64,000 nucleotides of DNA from Craterilacuibacter sinensis (GTDB lineage Bacteria; Pseudomonadota; Gammaproteobacteria; Burkholderiales; Chromobacteriaceae). How positions within the stretch are numbered: the first letter of the stretch is position 1; each line of letters opens with the position of its first letter. This document shows positions 1 through 8,872 of this stretch, in pieces. Made by a program: the position numbers and the translations under genes. The stretch is from positions 62,001 to 126,000 of the forward strand of contig NZ_WSSB01000006.1 of NCBI RefSeq assembly GCF_009831765.1, written 5' to 3'. A model generated the notes under the pieces. The model searched no databases, was not told the DNA's origin, and saw nothing but the letters and a program-made list of their open reading frames with translations.

Positions 1-473
1 CTGTGCGGCGTGAGCTGCATCAGTGCATAGCGGCTCACCGGATAACGCTCGACCATGACCGGCAATTCTATGGTTGCCAGACGCTGAAAATCGGTTACTG
101 CCGCCTGTGCTTCGCCGCGCGCCAGGTCATGGCGCTTTTCCGCGTCATCGTAACGGCGCGACAGCGCATGGTCGATGCGGCCGGATTCGGCCGGCCAGCC
201 GCGCACGACGGCCAGATAGCGCTTGTCCATGTCTTGCGCTTCGAAGGCTTGCGACAGGCTGCGTGCGGCGTCCTTGTCCAGTGCAAACACCAGTACACCG
301 GAGGTGCCCTTGTCCAGCCGGTGTACTGCATAGACATGCTGGCCGATCTGGTCGCGCAACAGTTGCAGGGCAAAGCGCGTTTCGTGCCAGTCGAGCACCG
401 AGCGGTGCACAATCAGGCCTGAGGGCTTGTCGATGACGATCATGCGCTCGTCTCTATAGAGAATATTCAGCAC
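1..473 (-). CDS. truC: tRNA pseudouridine(65) synthase TruC, C-terminus cut by window edge
   Basis: RluA-type pseudouridine synthase that modifies U65 of tRNAs. The reading frame runs from a GTG at 473 to the window edge without a stop, giving about 157 residues. The N-terminus has the TruC pattern: LNILYRDE, then DKPSGLIVHRS, DQIGQHVYAVHRLDKGTSGV (HRLD carries the catalytic Asp), KRYLAVVRGW and RYPVSRYALMQL. An ATG at 487 meets a stop after six codons, so GTG 473 is the best start. It lies 10 nt downstream of the nhaR stop on the same strand, so the two are probably cotranscribed. The RKHQLRRH part of the family lies beyond the window. Confidence 0.88.
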   Translation of the reverse strand, partial: MLNILYRDERMIVIDKPSGLIVHRSVLDWHETRFALQLLRDQIGQHVYAVHRLDKGTSGVLVFALDKDAARSLSQAFEAQDMDKRYLAVVRGWPAESGRIDHALSRRYDDAEKRHDLARGEAQAAVTDFQRLATIELPVMVERYPVSRYALMQLTPH

Positions 474-483
474 TGGTTTTCTT

Positions 484-1377
484 TCATGATGCGTGGCGGG
501 CGGCGCTGCAAATGGCCTCGACCGCTCGGTGTTGCAGTTTTTTACGGTTGGCGATGGCCCAGTAGTGTTCGAATACGCCATCGATGGCCCCGACAATGTC
601 GACGGCAAAATGGCCGGTGATGTCGGCGCTGGCAAAAGAAGGCGCCGGAAACAGGCCGAAGCCCTGGCCGCCAAAGGTCTTGAGCAGGGCGCCGTCTTCA
701 AATTCTCCCACCACCCGCACGCGGATATTCAGCGTTTCCAGCCAGTTTTCCACTTGCCCGCGCAGGATATTGTCGCGCGTCGGCAAGAGCAGGGGGGCAC
801 CGGCCAGGCTGTGCGGAAAACCGTCACGGTATTGCCCGCATAAATCGTATGTGCCGTAGATATTGACCGGGCAGCGCGACAGCAGATGGGACTCGAACTG
901 CGACTGGGTGCTCATCGCCGGCCGGTCGGCCAGCACCACATCGAGCCGGTGCAGGGTCAGTTCGGTCAATAGTTCGTCAAAGCCCGCTTCGCGGCATACC
1001 AGACGTACCCGCTCCTCCATATGCAGCGCGGGCTCCAGCAGATGGTAGCTGACGGTCTTGGGTACTACATCGGAGATGCCGGCGGTCAGGCGTATGGTCT
1101 TGTCCAGTGCATCGTCACGCAAGATGTCGCTGAGCTCTTCGCCGAGCAGAAAAATACGTTCGGCGTAGGACAGCGCGGCACGGCCGGCTTCGGTCAGCAC
1201 CAGATTGCGCCCCTGCTGGTTGAATAGCGCCTGACCAAAGGCCTGTTCCAGGCGCGAGATCTGGCCGCTGACCGTTTGTACGCTCATGCCCAGACGTTCG
1301 GCGGCGCGGGTGACGCTGCCTTCACGTGCCACTGCCCAGAAGTAGCGCAGATGCTTGTAGTTCAGTTCTGCTCGCAT
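484..1377 (-). CDS. nhaR: LysR-type transcriptional activator NhaR
   Basis: 297-residue LysR-family regulator. An N-terminal winged HTH (about residues 5-65; NYKHLRYFWAVAREGSVTRA, then TVSGQISRLEQ and LF..QGRNL) precedes a two-lobed co-inducer domain. The YFW near the N-terminus, the GQI..LE helix, LDVVLADRP and GEFEDGALLKTFG match NhaR, the Na+-responsive activator of the NhaA antiporter, better than other LysR proteins. No nhaA gene is in the window, so the target is unlinked or different here. Divergent from htpX, with about 138 bp between the starts. Probably cotranscribed with truC. Confidence 0.85.
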   Translation of the reverse strand: MRAELNYKHLRYFWAVAREGSVTRAAERLGMSVQTVSGQISRLEQAFGQALFNQQGRNLVLTEAGRAALSYAERIFLLGEELSDILRDDALDKTIRLTAGISDVVPKTVSYHLLEPALHMEERVRLVCREAGFDELLTELTLHRLDVVLADRPAMSTQSQFESHLLSRCPVNIYGTYDLCGQYRDGFPHSLAGAPLLLPTRDNILRGQVENWLETLNIRVRVVGEFEDGALLKTFGGQGFGLFPAPSFASADITGHFAVDIVGAIDGVFEHYWAIANRKKLQHRAVEAICSAARHAS

Positions 1378-1515
1378 ATGCTTCGAAAAAACAGGATGAT
1401 TAATCAGTAATTGTCCGATTTTATCATTAAATAGAATGCGCTACTATGACGACAGTGAGTGTGCTGCGCTTTGGGCCAGTCGCTGTTCTGACAAAAAAAC
1501 AAGAGGGAAAAAAAC

Positions 1516-2394
1516 ATGAAACGCGTGTTCTTGCTGATCGCCACCAACATTGCCGTGATGCTGGTGCTGAGTGTCGCGGCACAACTGCTGGGTCTGAACC
1601 GCTTTATGACCGGCAACGGCCTGAACCTGACCACTTTGCTCGGCTTTTCCGCGCTGATGGGTTTTGGTGGCGCCTTTATCTCGCTGGCCATGTCCAAGAC
1701 CATCGCCAAATGGTCGACCCGTGCGCAGGTGATTACCCAGCCGGCCAATGAAACCGAGCGCTGGCTGGTGGGCAAGGTTGCATCGCTGGCCGACCGCGCC
1801 GGCATTGCCATGCCGGAAGTCGCCATTTACGAAGGCGCACCGAATGCTTTCGCCACCGGCGCGACCAAAAACAGTTCGCTGGTGGCGGTGTCCACCGGCC
1901 TGTTGTCCAGCATGACGCACGAGGAAGTCGAGGCGGTGCTGGCGCACGAGGTCGCCCACATTGCCAATGGCGACATGGTGACGCTGACGCTGATTCAGGG
2001 CGTGGTCAACACCTTCGTGTTCTTCCTTGCCCGCGTGGTCGGCTATCTGGTCGATAGTTTCCTGCGCAAGAACGATGAAGAGTCGTCCGGTACCGGCATC
2101 GGCTACTTCATCACCGTGATCGTATGTGAAATCGTGTTCGGCATTCTGGCCTCTGTGATTGTGGCCTGGTTCTCGCGCCAGCGCGAATTCCGCGCCGATG
2201 CCGGTGCCGCCCGTCTGATGGGCAGTCCGGCTCCGATGGCGGCTGCGCTGCGCCGTCTGGGCGGTATCGAGCCGGGTGCTCTGCCGCAGAATATGGCGGC
2301 TTCCGGTATCGCCGGTGGTGGTGGCGGCCTGATGGCGATGTTTGCCTCCCATCCTAGTATTGAAGCGCGACTGGCTGCACTGGGTGCACGCTAA
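1516..2394 (+). CDS. htpX: Membrane zinc metalloprotease HtpX
   Basis: 292-residue M48B protease of inner-membrane protein quality control, acting with FtsH on misfolded membrane proteins. Two N-terminal membrane segments (about 5-25 and 40-58) precede the zinc site HEVAH at residues 144-148. The third ligand is the Glu of the [12 protein letters not shown] segment (about residue 224), and two more hydrophobic segments lie between (about 155-180, 196-218). Length equals the family norm. An AGAGGG SD lies about 8 nt before the ATG. The region between nhaR and htpX is AT-rich but shows no convincing sigma-32 promoter. Confidence 0.97.
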   Translation: MKRVFLLIATNIAVMLVLSVAAQLLGLNRFMTGNGLNLTTLLGFSALMGFGGAFISLAMSKTIAKWSTRAQVITQPANETERWLVGKVASLADRAGIAMPEVAIYEGAPNAFATGATKNSSLVAVSTGLLSSMTHEEVEAVLAHEVAHIANGDMVTLTLIQGVVNTFVFFLARVVGYLVDSFLRKNDEESSGTGIGYFITVIVCEIVFGILASVIVAWFSRQREFRADAGAARLMGSPAPMAAALRRLGGIEPGALPQNMAASGIAGGGGGLMAMFASHPSIEARLAALGAR

Positions 2395-2425
2395 GCAATA
2401 ACAATCACCAATAAGGATGCTTGCT

Positions 2426-3412
2426 GTGGAATGGTTTTCGATGTTGTTTGTAGGCTACCCCATCTGGGTGTGGTTGATGTTTATGGGCGTGGTTGCGGCG
2501 CTGCTGGCGTTCGATCTGGGTGTCTTACAAAAAGACCAGCATGAAATCGGCGTGGCCGAAAGCCTGAAGCTGTCGGCGTTCTATATCGCCATGGGTCTGG
2601 CCTTCGGTGCCTGGATCTGGTGGTACAAGGGCAGCGATGCCGGCATGGCGTATATCACCGGCTATCTGGTGGAAAAATCGCTGTCCATGGACAACGTGTT
2701 CGTGATCTCGCTGATCTTTACCAGTCTGGCCGTGCCGCGCATTTATCAGCACCGCGTACTGTTCTGGGGGATTCTGGGCGTGCTGATCCTGCGCGCGATC
2801 ATGATTGGTCTGGGTGCTGTGCTGGTAGCGCAGTATCAGTGGGTGCTGGTGGTGTTTGGCGTATTCCTGATCTTTACCGGCATCAAGATGCTGGTGTCCG
2901 ATGATGCACACCCGCATATCGACGACAACAAGCTGTACCAGTGGTTGCGCCGCCATATGCGCTTTACCCCGACCCTGCACGGCGAGAAGTTCTGGGTGCG
3001 CGGTGAAGAGCACGGCATGAGCAAGGGCTGGTGGGCGACGCCGCTGTTTCTGACCCTGATTCTGGTGGAAAGTGCAGACCTGGTGTTTGCGGTAGACAGC
3101 ATCCCGGCCATCTTCGCGATTACGCAAGACCCGTTCATTGTCTACACCTCGAATATTTTCGCAATTCTGGGTCTGCGCGCGCTGTATTTCGCCCTGTCGG
3201 CGATGGTGCACCGCTTCCATTACCTGAAATACGCGTTGTCGCTGGTGCTGGTGTTTATCGGTGTGAAGGTTGCGCTGGTGTATTTCAACCAGATCGGCCT
3301 GATCGCAATGAAGATTCCGACTCCGCTGTCGCTGGGTGTGACGCTGGCGCTACTGATAGGCGGTGTCGTGTTCTCCTTGTGGAAAACGCGCAACGATCCG
3401 CAAAACGTTTAA
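2426..3412 (+). CDS. TerC-family integral membrane protein, Alx-like
   Basis: About 328-residue polytopic protein of the Alx/YgjT branch of the TerC family, linked to manganese handling and alkaline or redox stress. At least seven hydrophobic segments; the family signature around EKSLSMDNVFV and the later VESADLVFAVDSIPAIFAI are clear. The first in-frame ATG (2417) overlaps the AAGGA SD at 2413-2417, so the GTG at 2426, 8 nt downstream of it, is the better start. It lies only 31 nt after htpX, so a yybP-ykoY manganese riboswitch, common before alx genes, does not fit in the gap and none is seen. Confidence 0.92.
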   Translation: MEWFSMLFVGYPIWVWLMFMGVVAALLAFDLGVLQKDQHEIGVAESLKLSAFYIAMGLAFGAWIWWYKGSDAGMAYITGYLVEKSLSMDNVFVISLIFTSLAVPRIYQHRVLFWGILGVLILRAIMIGLGAVLVAQYQWVLVVFGVFLIFTGIKMLVSDDAHPHIDDNKLYQWLRRHMRFTPTLHGEKFWVRGEEHGMSKGWWATPLFLTLILVESADLVFAVDSIPAIFAITQDPFIVYTSNIFAILGLRALYFALSAMVHRFHYLKYALSLVLVFIGVKVALVYFNQIGLIAMKIPTPLSLGVTLALLIGGVVFSLWKTRNDPQNV

Positions 3413-3443
3413 TTCCCTCCAGCGCTGGTAACGGCGCTTTTAT

Positions 3444-3478
3444 CGGGGTGCCTCCTGCAGGAGGTACCCCGTTTTTTT
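3444..3478 (+). terminator. Intrinsic terminator after the Alx/TerC gene
   Basis: Strong hairpin CGGGGTGCCTCC/GGAGGTACCCCG with loop TGCA, followed by seven T. It sits between the convergent Alx gene and dgkA. Confidence 0.9.
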
Positions 3479-3480
3479 GT

Positions 3481-3867
3481 CTAATACCAGGCGCGCCACA
3501 TTTCCCAGCATTCGACTCCCAGCACGATAAACCAGGTGAAGATCGCTACACCAACCGCAGCGGCGGCAATATCTTTGATGGCTTTGATCTTTTCGTTATG
3601 TTCAGTTTCGATAAAGTCGCACAGTGCCTCGATGGCGCTATTGAGCAACTCGGCCGTCAAGACAAAAGCGGTGGCGGCAATGACGAATACGCTGTCCATC
3701 CAGTCACGCAAAACAATGGACAGCAGCAGAACGATGGCGGACAGCACCAGCTTGTAGGCCACGCTGAAGTCGTAGCGTACGGCATAGCTCAGACCCTCCA
3801 TCACGGTGCGTATCTTGCGTAGCGGGCTGTAGCCGGGAGTGCCGGTGCCGAGGAATTTGTTTCTCAT
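3481..3867 (-). CDS. dgkA: Diacylglycerol kinase DgkA
   Basis: 128-residue integral membrane kinase that phosphorylates diacylglycerol, recycling the by-product of membrane-derived oligosaccharide synthesis. Three hydrophobic segments and the family core ELLNSAIEALCDFIE (catalytic Glu and Asn), followed by IKDIAAAAVGVA, identify it. The start at 3867 overlaps the end of the upstream PAP2 gene by 4 nt, so the two are translationally coupled. Both act on membrane lipid head groups. The extra N-terminal GTPGYSPLRKI stretch is usual for betaproteobacterial copies. Confidence 0.93.
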   Translation of the reverse strand: MRNKFLGTGTPGYSPLRKIRTVMEGLSYAVRYDFSVAYKLVLSAIVLLLSIVLRDWMDSVFVIAATAFVLTAELLNSAIEALCDFIETEHNEKIKAIKDIAAAAVGVAIFTWFIVLGVECWEMWRAWY

Positions 3868-4454
3868 ATTGTTTTTCCTATCCAGTGAATAAGCCCGGCG
3901 CACCAGAGCAAGGCCAGTAAAGACCCTGCCAGCACATCGCTGGGGTAGTGTACTTGCAGGTAAAGGCGGGAAACGGCAACCAGACTGGCCATCGCTAGCA
4001 AAGCGATGGCCAGAAGCGGAGAGGCCGGATGATGGCGCGTACTCCATAGCAGGGCAAGTACGAAAGCAAAAATCTGGGCGCTGTGTGCGCTGGGAAAAGA
4101 CGCGCCGACCGGCATCGGGTCGATAATGGCAAACGGTGGCCGTGGCCGGTCAAATAGCCATTTCAGCGCATTGCACCATAGGCTGGCACCGACGAGAGAG
4201 GCCAGCGTCAGGGTGCCGGTGGTACGCGTAGCCGGCAATGCCAGCAACAGGCCGCTGGCCGGCAAGAGCAGCCAGAGCGAACCCAGATGGGTGATGCCGC
4301 GCCAGAACAGGTCGAGCGCCGGGGTGCGCTGTTGGGCCAGAAGCGCCAGTATGGCCGTGTCGCTATAAGCGCCGCGACTGGCAAGGCCCAGTGTTGTAAC
4401 CAGCGCTAGCATGGCCAGCCAGCAAAGCCAGCTGCCTATCGGAGGAAGGGGCAT
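3864..4454 (-). CDS. PAP2-superfamily membrane phosphatase
   Basis: 196-residue polytopic phosphatase. The three PAP2 signatures are present: KWLFDRPRP (KX6RP), PSAHS, and SRLYLQVHYPSD (SR-X5-H-X3-D), giving the catalytic His pair and phosphate-binding Arg/Lys. Likely substrates are undecaprenyl pyrophosphate or phosphatidylglycerol phosphate (PgpB/YbjG-like); the sequence alone does not decide. It starts about 120 bp from the divergent SulP gene and overlaps dgkA by 4 nt. Confidence 0.9.
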   Translation of the reverse strand: MPLPPIGSWLCWLAMLALVTTLGLASRGAYSDTAILALLAQQRTPALDLFWRGITHLGSLWLLLPASGLLLALPATRTTGTLTLASLVGASLWCNALKWLFDRPRPPFAIIDPMPVGASFPSAHSAQIFAFVLALLWSTRHHPASPLLAIALLAMASLVAVSRLYLQVHYPSDVLAGSLLALLWCAGLIHWIGKTI

Positions 4455-4575
4455 GGTGTGATCGGGCTCGCGTAGCGTTTGAAGTGTGAAAAAAGCATGG
4501 CAAAAACAGCCCGGAGATTACCCACATAGGTTTGGGCGAAATGCTTATACTATCATTATATTTTTCTCATATTGA

Positions 4576-6252
4576 ATGTGTGCCATGATCGCCCTGATGG
4601 AAGCCCACCGTGCCGGCTTGTTTAAAACCCGTGCACAGTGGATCAACAATATTATCGCCGGCGTTATCGTCGGCGTTGTCGCTTTACCGCTGGGCATGGC
4701 TTTCGCCATTGCCTCCGGTGCCAAGCCCGAGCAGGGTCTGTATACCTCTATCGTGGCGGGTGCGCTGATTTCCGTGTTCGGCGGCAGTCGGGTACAGATT
4801 TCCGGTCCGACCGGTGCCTTTATCGTGATTCTGGCGGCGATTACCGCCAAGTACGGCATTGTCGGCCTGCAGATCGCGACCATGATGGCCGGGGTGATGC
4901 TGCTGTGCATGGGGCTGGCGCGCATGGGCGCGGTGATCAAGTTCATACCGGCGCCGGTGATTGTGGGGTTCACTGCCGGTATCGGCGTGATCATCTGGGT
5001 CGGGCAGTGGCGCGACTTTTTCGGTTTGCCCAAGGTGGCGGGCGAGCACTTCCACGAAAAGACCTGGCATCTGATCCAGGCCTTGCCCGAGCTGCATCCG
5101 GCCACCACCGCGTTGGCGCTGCTGGCTTTGTGCCTGGTGATCTTCACCCCCAAGCTGCCTTATCTCAAGCGTCTGCCCGGGCCACTGGTTGCGATGGTGG
5201 TGGCGACGCTGATCCAGTCTGTTTTTCATTTTGACGGAGTTGCCACCATAGGCAGTGCCTTTGGCGGCATTCCGCAGGGCTTGCCCGGTTTTGCCATTCC
5301 GTCGGTGACGCCGGCCTTGCTGGTGGAACTGGTCGGTCCGGCGTTCACCATCGCCATGCTGGGTGCGATCGAATCCTTGCTGTCGGCGGTGGTGGCGGAC
5401 GGTATGACTGGCACCAAGCACAACTCCAACCAGGAGCTGGTAGGGCAGGGTATCGCCAATATCGTGACCCCGCTATTCGGCGGCTTTGCCGCCACCGGCG
5501 CCATCGCCCGTACCGCGACCAATATCCGCAACGGCGGCTCCAGTCCGCTGGCCGGTATCGTGCATTGCATCGTGCTGTTGCTGATCGTGCTGTGTCTGGC
5601 ACCGGCCGCTGCCAATATTCCGCTGGCGGCATTGGCGGCCATTCTGTTTGTCGTTGCTTACAATATGAGCGAAATCCGCCACTTCAAACATATGCTGCGC
5701 CATGCGCCGCGTGCCGATGTGGCCATCTTGCTGATCACCTTCGTGTTGACCGTGTTTACCGATCTGGTGGTGGCGGTGAATATCGGGGTGATTCTGGCAA
5801 CCCTGCATTTTTTGCGCCGAATGGCCGCCTCGGTCGATGTGCATGAAGTCAAGGGCGAGGATCTGACGATGGAGCTCAAGCATCACGGCATTGAGCGCTT
5901 GCCGGATGATGTGCTGGTGTACGAAGTGGAAGGCCCGTTTTTCTATGGTGCGGTGGAGAATTTTGCCCGTGTGCTGGGCGTCACCCACACCGAGCCGCGC
6001 GTACTGATCCTGCGCCTGAAGCGTGTGCCTTTTATTGACGGTACCGGCTTGCGCTCGCTGGAAGAGGTTTGCCGGAGTCTGCACTCGCGCGGGATACGGA
6101 TCATGTTGTGTGATGCCTGTCCGGATGTGCGCCATGCGCTGGTCAAGTCCGGTATCGCCCATATGCTGGGTCGTGGCGGCATTTACCGTAAGCTGATTCA
6201 CGCGGTGCGTAGTAGTCTGTCGCAGACGGATGCCTCGGCGCAGTCATCATGA
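4576..6252 (+). CDS. SulP-family anion transporter with C-terminal STAS domain
   Basis: About 558-residue secondary transporter for dicarboxylate, sulfate or bicarbonate. A membrane domain of 10-14 segments (about residues 20-420) contains the SulP motif ALPLGMAFAIASG and SGPTGAF. A cytoplasmic STAS domain (about 440-550) contains RVPFIDGTGLRSLEEV. The conserved serine of some STAS domains is replaced by Gly in DGTGL. Closest to the DauA/BicA-like bacterial group; the substrate cannot be read from sequence. Three in-frame ATGs (4576, 4585, 4597) are possible starts and none has a clear SD. Confidence 0.9.
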   Translation: MCAMIALMEAHRAGLFKTRAQWINNIIAGVIVGVVALPLGMAFAIASGAKPEQGLYTSIVAGALISVFGGSRVQISGPTGAFIVILAAITAKYGIVGLQIATMMAGVMLLCMGLARMGAVIKFIPAPVIVGFTAGIGVIIWVGQWRDFFGLPKVAGEHFHEKTWHLIQALPELHPATTALALLALCLVIFTPKLPYLKRLPGPLVAMVVATLIQSVFHFDGVATIGSAFGGIPQGLPGFAIPSVTPALLVELVGPAFTIAMLGAIESLLSAVVADGMTGTKHNSNQELVGQGIANIVTPLFGGFAATGAIARTATNIRNGGSSPLAGIVHCIVLLLIVLCLAPAAANIPLAALAAILFVVAYNMSEIRHFKHMLRHAPRADVAILLITFVLTVFTDLVVAVNIGVILATLHFLRRMAASVDVHEVKGEDLTMELKHHGIERLPDDVLVYEVEGPFFYGAVENFARVLGVTHTEPRVLILRLKRVPFIDGTGLRSLEEVCRSLHSRGIRIMLCDACPDVRHALVKSGIAHMLGRGGIYRKLIHAVRSSLSQTDASAQSS

Positions 6253-6379
6253 GTTGTAGGCTGCATGCCTGAAGCCGATCACCGCGCGCAGTTTTTATGC
6301 GTGCGGTTTTTTTGGCCCCTTGCGCCCATGGTTTGTTGTTTTTTGAGTGTTTGTTCGTCCCCTGTTTGCACGATCTTTT

Positions 6380-6871
6380 ATGAGCGAATTCAAGCATTGC
6401 TTTGCCCCTGTGGTGAATGCCCAGACCCGTATTTTGGTGCTGGGCTCTTTGCCGGGGGATGCTTCGCTGGCGGTTAGCCAGTATTATGCCCACCCGCGCA
6501 ATGCCTTCTGGCCGATAGTTGCCGCGCTGACCGGCAAGCCGCTGGATACCTTGCCTTATGGCGAACGCCTGCAAGGTTTGCTGGCCTGCGGTATCGGTTT
6601 GTGGGATGTAGTGGGCAAGGCGCAGCGGCGCGGCAGCCTGGATGCGGCGGTGCGGGATGTGCAGCGCAACGACTTGGCAAGTTTGCTTGTCTCGCTGCCG
6701 GCGCTGGAAGTGCTGGCATTTAATGGTGCGCTGGCGTACAAAACCGCGCTGCGCGAGCCGGGGGTGTATGTGCCGGCTTTGGCGCTGCCATCCACCAGCC
6801 CGGCTTATACCGTGGCGTTTGCCGACAAGCTGGCCGCGTGGCGGGTTTTGCAGCCTTATCTGGGCGTTTAA
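6380..6871 (+). CDS. DNA-deoxyinosine / uracil glycosylase, UDG family 6 (HDG type)
   Basis: 163-residue glycosylase of the UDG superfamily that removes deaminated bases, chiefly hypoxanthine. Motif 1 is LGSLPGDASL; YYAHPRNAFWPI follows, where the Asn of HPRN is the family-6 catalytic residue. The C-terminal motif is ALPSTSPAY. An upstream in-frame ATG at 6347 would add 11 residues of no family character, so MSEFKH at 6380 is preferred, although its SD is weak. Stands alone between the SulP gene and sodB. Confidence 0.85.
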   Translation: MSEFKHCFAPVVNAQTRILVLGSLPGDASLAVSQYYAHPRNAFWPIVAALTGKPLDTLPYGERLQGLLACGIGLWDVVGKAQRRGSLDAAVRDVQRNDLASLLVSLPALEVLAFNGALAYKTALREPGVYVPALALPSTSPAYTVAFADKLAAWRVLQPYLGV

Positions 6872-6897
6872 TGCCGGGTGGCGAGAGGGCGGGCATG

Positions 6898-6923
6898 AAA
6901 AAAGGACTCCGCAGAGTCCTTTG
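6898..6923 (-). terminator. Intrinsic terminator of sodB
   Basis: On the minus strand AAAGGACTC/GAGTCCTTT forms a stem followed by a run of T, 18 nt after the sodB stop. Confidence 0.88.
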
Positions 6924-6940
6924 TTGACCAGAGGCCTGAA

Positions 6941-7519
6941 TCAGGCGAAGTTCTTGGCTACGTAGTCCCAGTCCACCAGCTTCCAGAAGCCTTCCAGATA
7001 GTTCGGGCGACTGTTGCGGTAGTCGATGTAGTAGGCGTGCTCCCAAACGTCGCAAGTCAGCAGTGCCTTCTTGTCGGTCGTCAGCGGGGTGGCGGCATTG
7101 CTGGTGGAAACCAGTTCGAGCGAGCCATCCGGATTCTTGACAAGCCATGCCCAGCCGGAGCCGAAGGTGCCGGCAGCGACGGCATTGAAAGCCTTCTTGA
7201 ATTCGTCGAACGAACCCCACTTGGCATTGATGGCATCAGCCAGTGCGCCTTCCGGTGCGCCCTTGCCGTTCGGGGTCAGGCCGAACCAGTAGAAAGTGTG
7301 GTTCCAAACCTGGGCTGCGTTATTGAAGATGCCGCCGCTGGATTTCTTGACGATTTCTTCCAGGCTTGCGTCTTCGAATTCGCCGCCCTTGATCAGGTTG
7401 TTCAGGTTGGTGATATAGGTCTGGTGATGCTTGCCGTAGTGGTACTCCAGCGTTTCCTTGGAAATGGTCGGAGCCAAGGCGTCCAGGGCGTACGGCAGTT
7501 CAGGCAGTTTGTGTTCCAT
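6941..7519 (-). CDS. sodB: Iron superoxide dismutase
   Basis: 192-residue cytoplasmic Fe-SOD converting superoxide to hydrogen peroxide. The metal ligands are visible: His27 (LEYHYGKHH), the His of VWNHTFYW (about 74), and Asp and His of [11 protein letters not shown] (about 157 and 161). The [11 protein letters not shown] context with Gln before VW is the Fe-type signature rather than Mn-type. Full length, with an AGGAGAG SD. Monocistronic, divergent from the YhiN gene, with its own terminator. Confidence 0.97.
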   Translation of the reverse strand: MEHKLPELPYALDALAPTISKETLEYHYGKHHQTYITNLNNLIKGGEFEDASLEEIVKKSSGGIFNNAAQVWNHTFYWFGLTPNGKGAPEGALADAINAKWGSFDEFKKAFNAVAAGTFGSGWAWLVKNPDGSLELVSTSNAATPLTTDKKALLTCDVWEHAYYIDYRNSRPNYLEGFWKLVDWDYVAKNFA

Positions 7520-7635
7520 TTATGCTCTCCTTGTTGCTATTTAGACAGTAACATCACCTAATCATACCCGGGCAGTTTACTGGATTTGGGCGTGTCCCGC
7601 CAATAGTTGACCAGATAAGTAAAGTAAAGGCTTGC

Positions 7636-8814
7636 ATGACGCATTTTGATGTAATCGTGATTGGTGCCGGGGCGGCCGGCCTGATGTGTGCGGCAACGGC
7701 CGGACAGCGCGGTCGCCGTGTTTTATTGCTGGACCATGCGCAAAAACTGGCGGAGAAAATCCGCATCTCGGGCGGCGGGCGCTGCAATTTTACCAATAGC
7801 GGCGTGCGTTATGACTGCTATCTGTCGGAGAACCCGAATTTCTGCCGCTCGGCGCTGGCGCAATATACGGCGCAGGATTTTATCGATCTGCTGGCGCGCT
7901 ACAACATCGCCTGGCACGAGAAAAAGCTGGGCCAACTGTTTTGCGACGAGTCCAGCGAACAGATTATTGCCATGCTGGATGCCGAATGCGGCCTGGGCGG
8001 CGTAGAGCGGCGCATGGGCGTGACGATTGGCGAGGTGGCGCGCGACCCGGCCGGGGGCTTTACCCTGCAAACGGCTGACGGCGTATTTGCTTGTGAGTCA
8101 CTGGTGGTGGCCACCGGTGGCCTGTCGATTCCGCAAATCGGTGCCAGTCCTTTCGGTTACCGTCTGGCCGAGCAGTTCGGTGTGGCGCTGACGCCTTTGG
8201 CGCCGGCGCTGGTGCCGCTGACCTTCCATGTAGATGATGCCGCCCGCTTTGCCGAACTGGCCGGCGTATCGCTGGAGGTGGAGGTCAAGGCAGGCAAGGG
8301 GCGTTTTCGCGAGAATGTGCTGTTTACCCATAAAGGTGTGTCCGGGCCTGCCATTTTGCAGGTGTCGTCCTATTGGGCGCCGGGCATGGAAATCAGCATC
8401 GATTTGCTGCCGGGGCAGGATGCCGAAGAATTGTTGCTCGCGCGTGCCAACAGCGAGCAGCGCGTGGCCAATGCGCTGGTAGAGTGGGGCTGGCCGCGAC
8501 GCTTTGCCGATGCCTGGCTGTTGGCGCAGGGGATGGATGTGCGTCTGCGTGAACTCTCGCCCAAGACACGCAAGCAACTGGCCGAAGCGATACATCACTG
8601 GCGGCTCAAGCCCAACGGCACGCAAGGCTATAAAAAAGCCGAGGTGACGCTGGGCGGGGTGTCGACCCGCGCCTTGTCATCCAAGACCATGCAGGCCAAT
8701 GCTGTGCCCGGCCTCTATTTTATCGGCGAGGTGGTCGATGTGACCGGCCATCTGGGTGGGTATAATTTCCAGTGGGCCTGGTCGTCCGGCTTTGTTGCCG
8801 GCAAAAACTGCTAG
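7636..8814 (+). CDS. YhiN / HI0933-family FAD-dependent oxidoreductase
   Basis: 392-residue flavoprotein. The N-terminal dinucleotide fold has VIGAGAAGLMCA; ISGGGRCNFTN is the family hallmark, with a second flavin segment ATGGLSIPQIG. The C-terminus has GEVVDVTGHLGGYNFQWA. Family members (BaiN/HI0933/YhiN) are widespread but the physiological reaction of most is not established. The stop lies 58 nt before dnaB on the same strand, so the two could be cotranscribed. Confidence 0.9.
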   Translation: MTHFDVIVIGAGAAGLMCAATAGQRGRRVLLLDHAQKLAEKIRISGGGRCNFTNSGVRYDCYLSENPNFCRSALAQYTAQDFIDLLARYNIAWHEKKLGQLFCDESSEQIIAMLDAECGLGGVERRMGVTIGEVARDPAGGFTLQTADGVFACESLVVATGGLSIPQIGASPFGYRLAEQFGVALTPLAPALVPLTFHVDDAARFAELAGVSLEVEVKAGKGRFRENVLFTHKGVSGPAILQVSSYWAPGMEISIDLLPGQDAEELLLARANSEQRVANALVEWGWPRRFADAWLLAQGMDVRLRELSPKTRKQLAEAIHHWRLKPNGTQGYKKAEVTLGGVSTRALSSKTMQANAVPGLYFIGEVVDVTGHLGGYNFQWAWSSGFVAGKNC

Positions 8815-8872
8815 AATCCCGCTTTGTTATTTCGCGGCCGGCCGCTGCCGGCTGCACACTTCAAGTGTCCAC

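Noticed and set aside
2395-2425. yybP-ykoY manganese riboswitch before the Alx/TerC gene
   Set aside because: Only about 31 nt separate the gene from htpX; a riboswitch of about 100 nt or more does not fit.
8756-8872. N-terminal extension of DnaB of 39 residues
   Set aside because: It lies over the YhiN gene 3' end in another frame and has no DnaB character; the start at 8873 gives the usual 468 residues.
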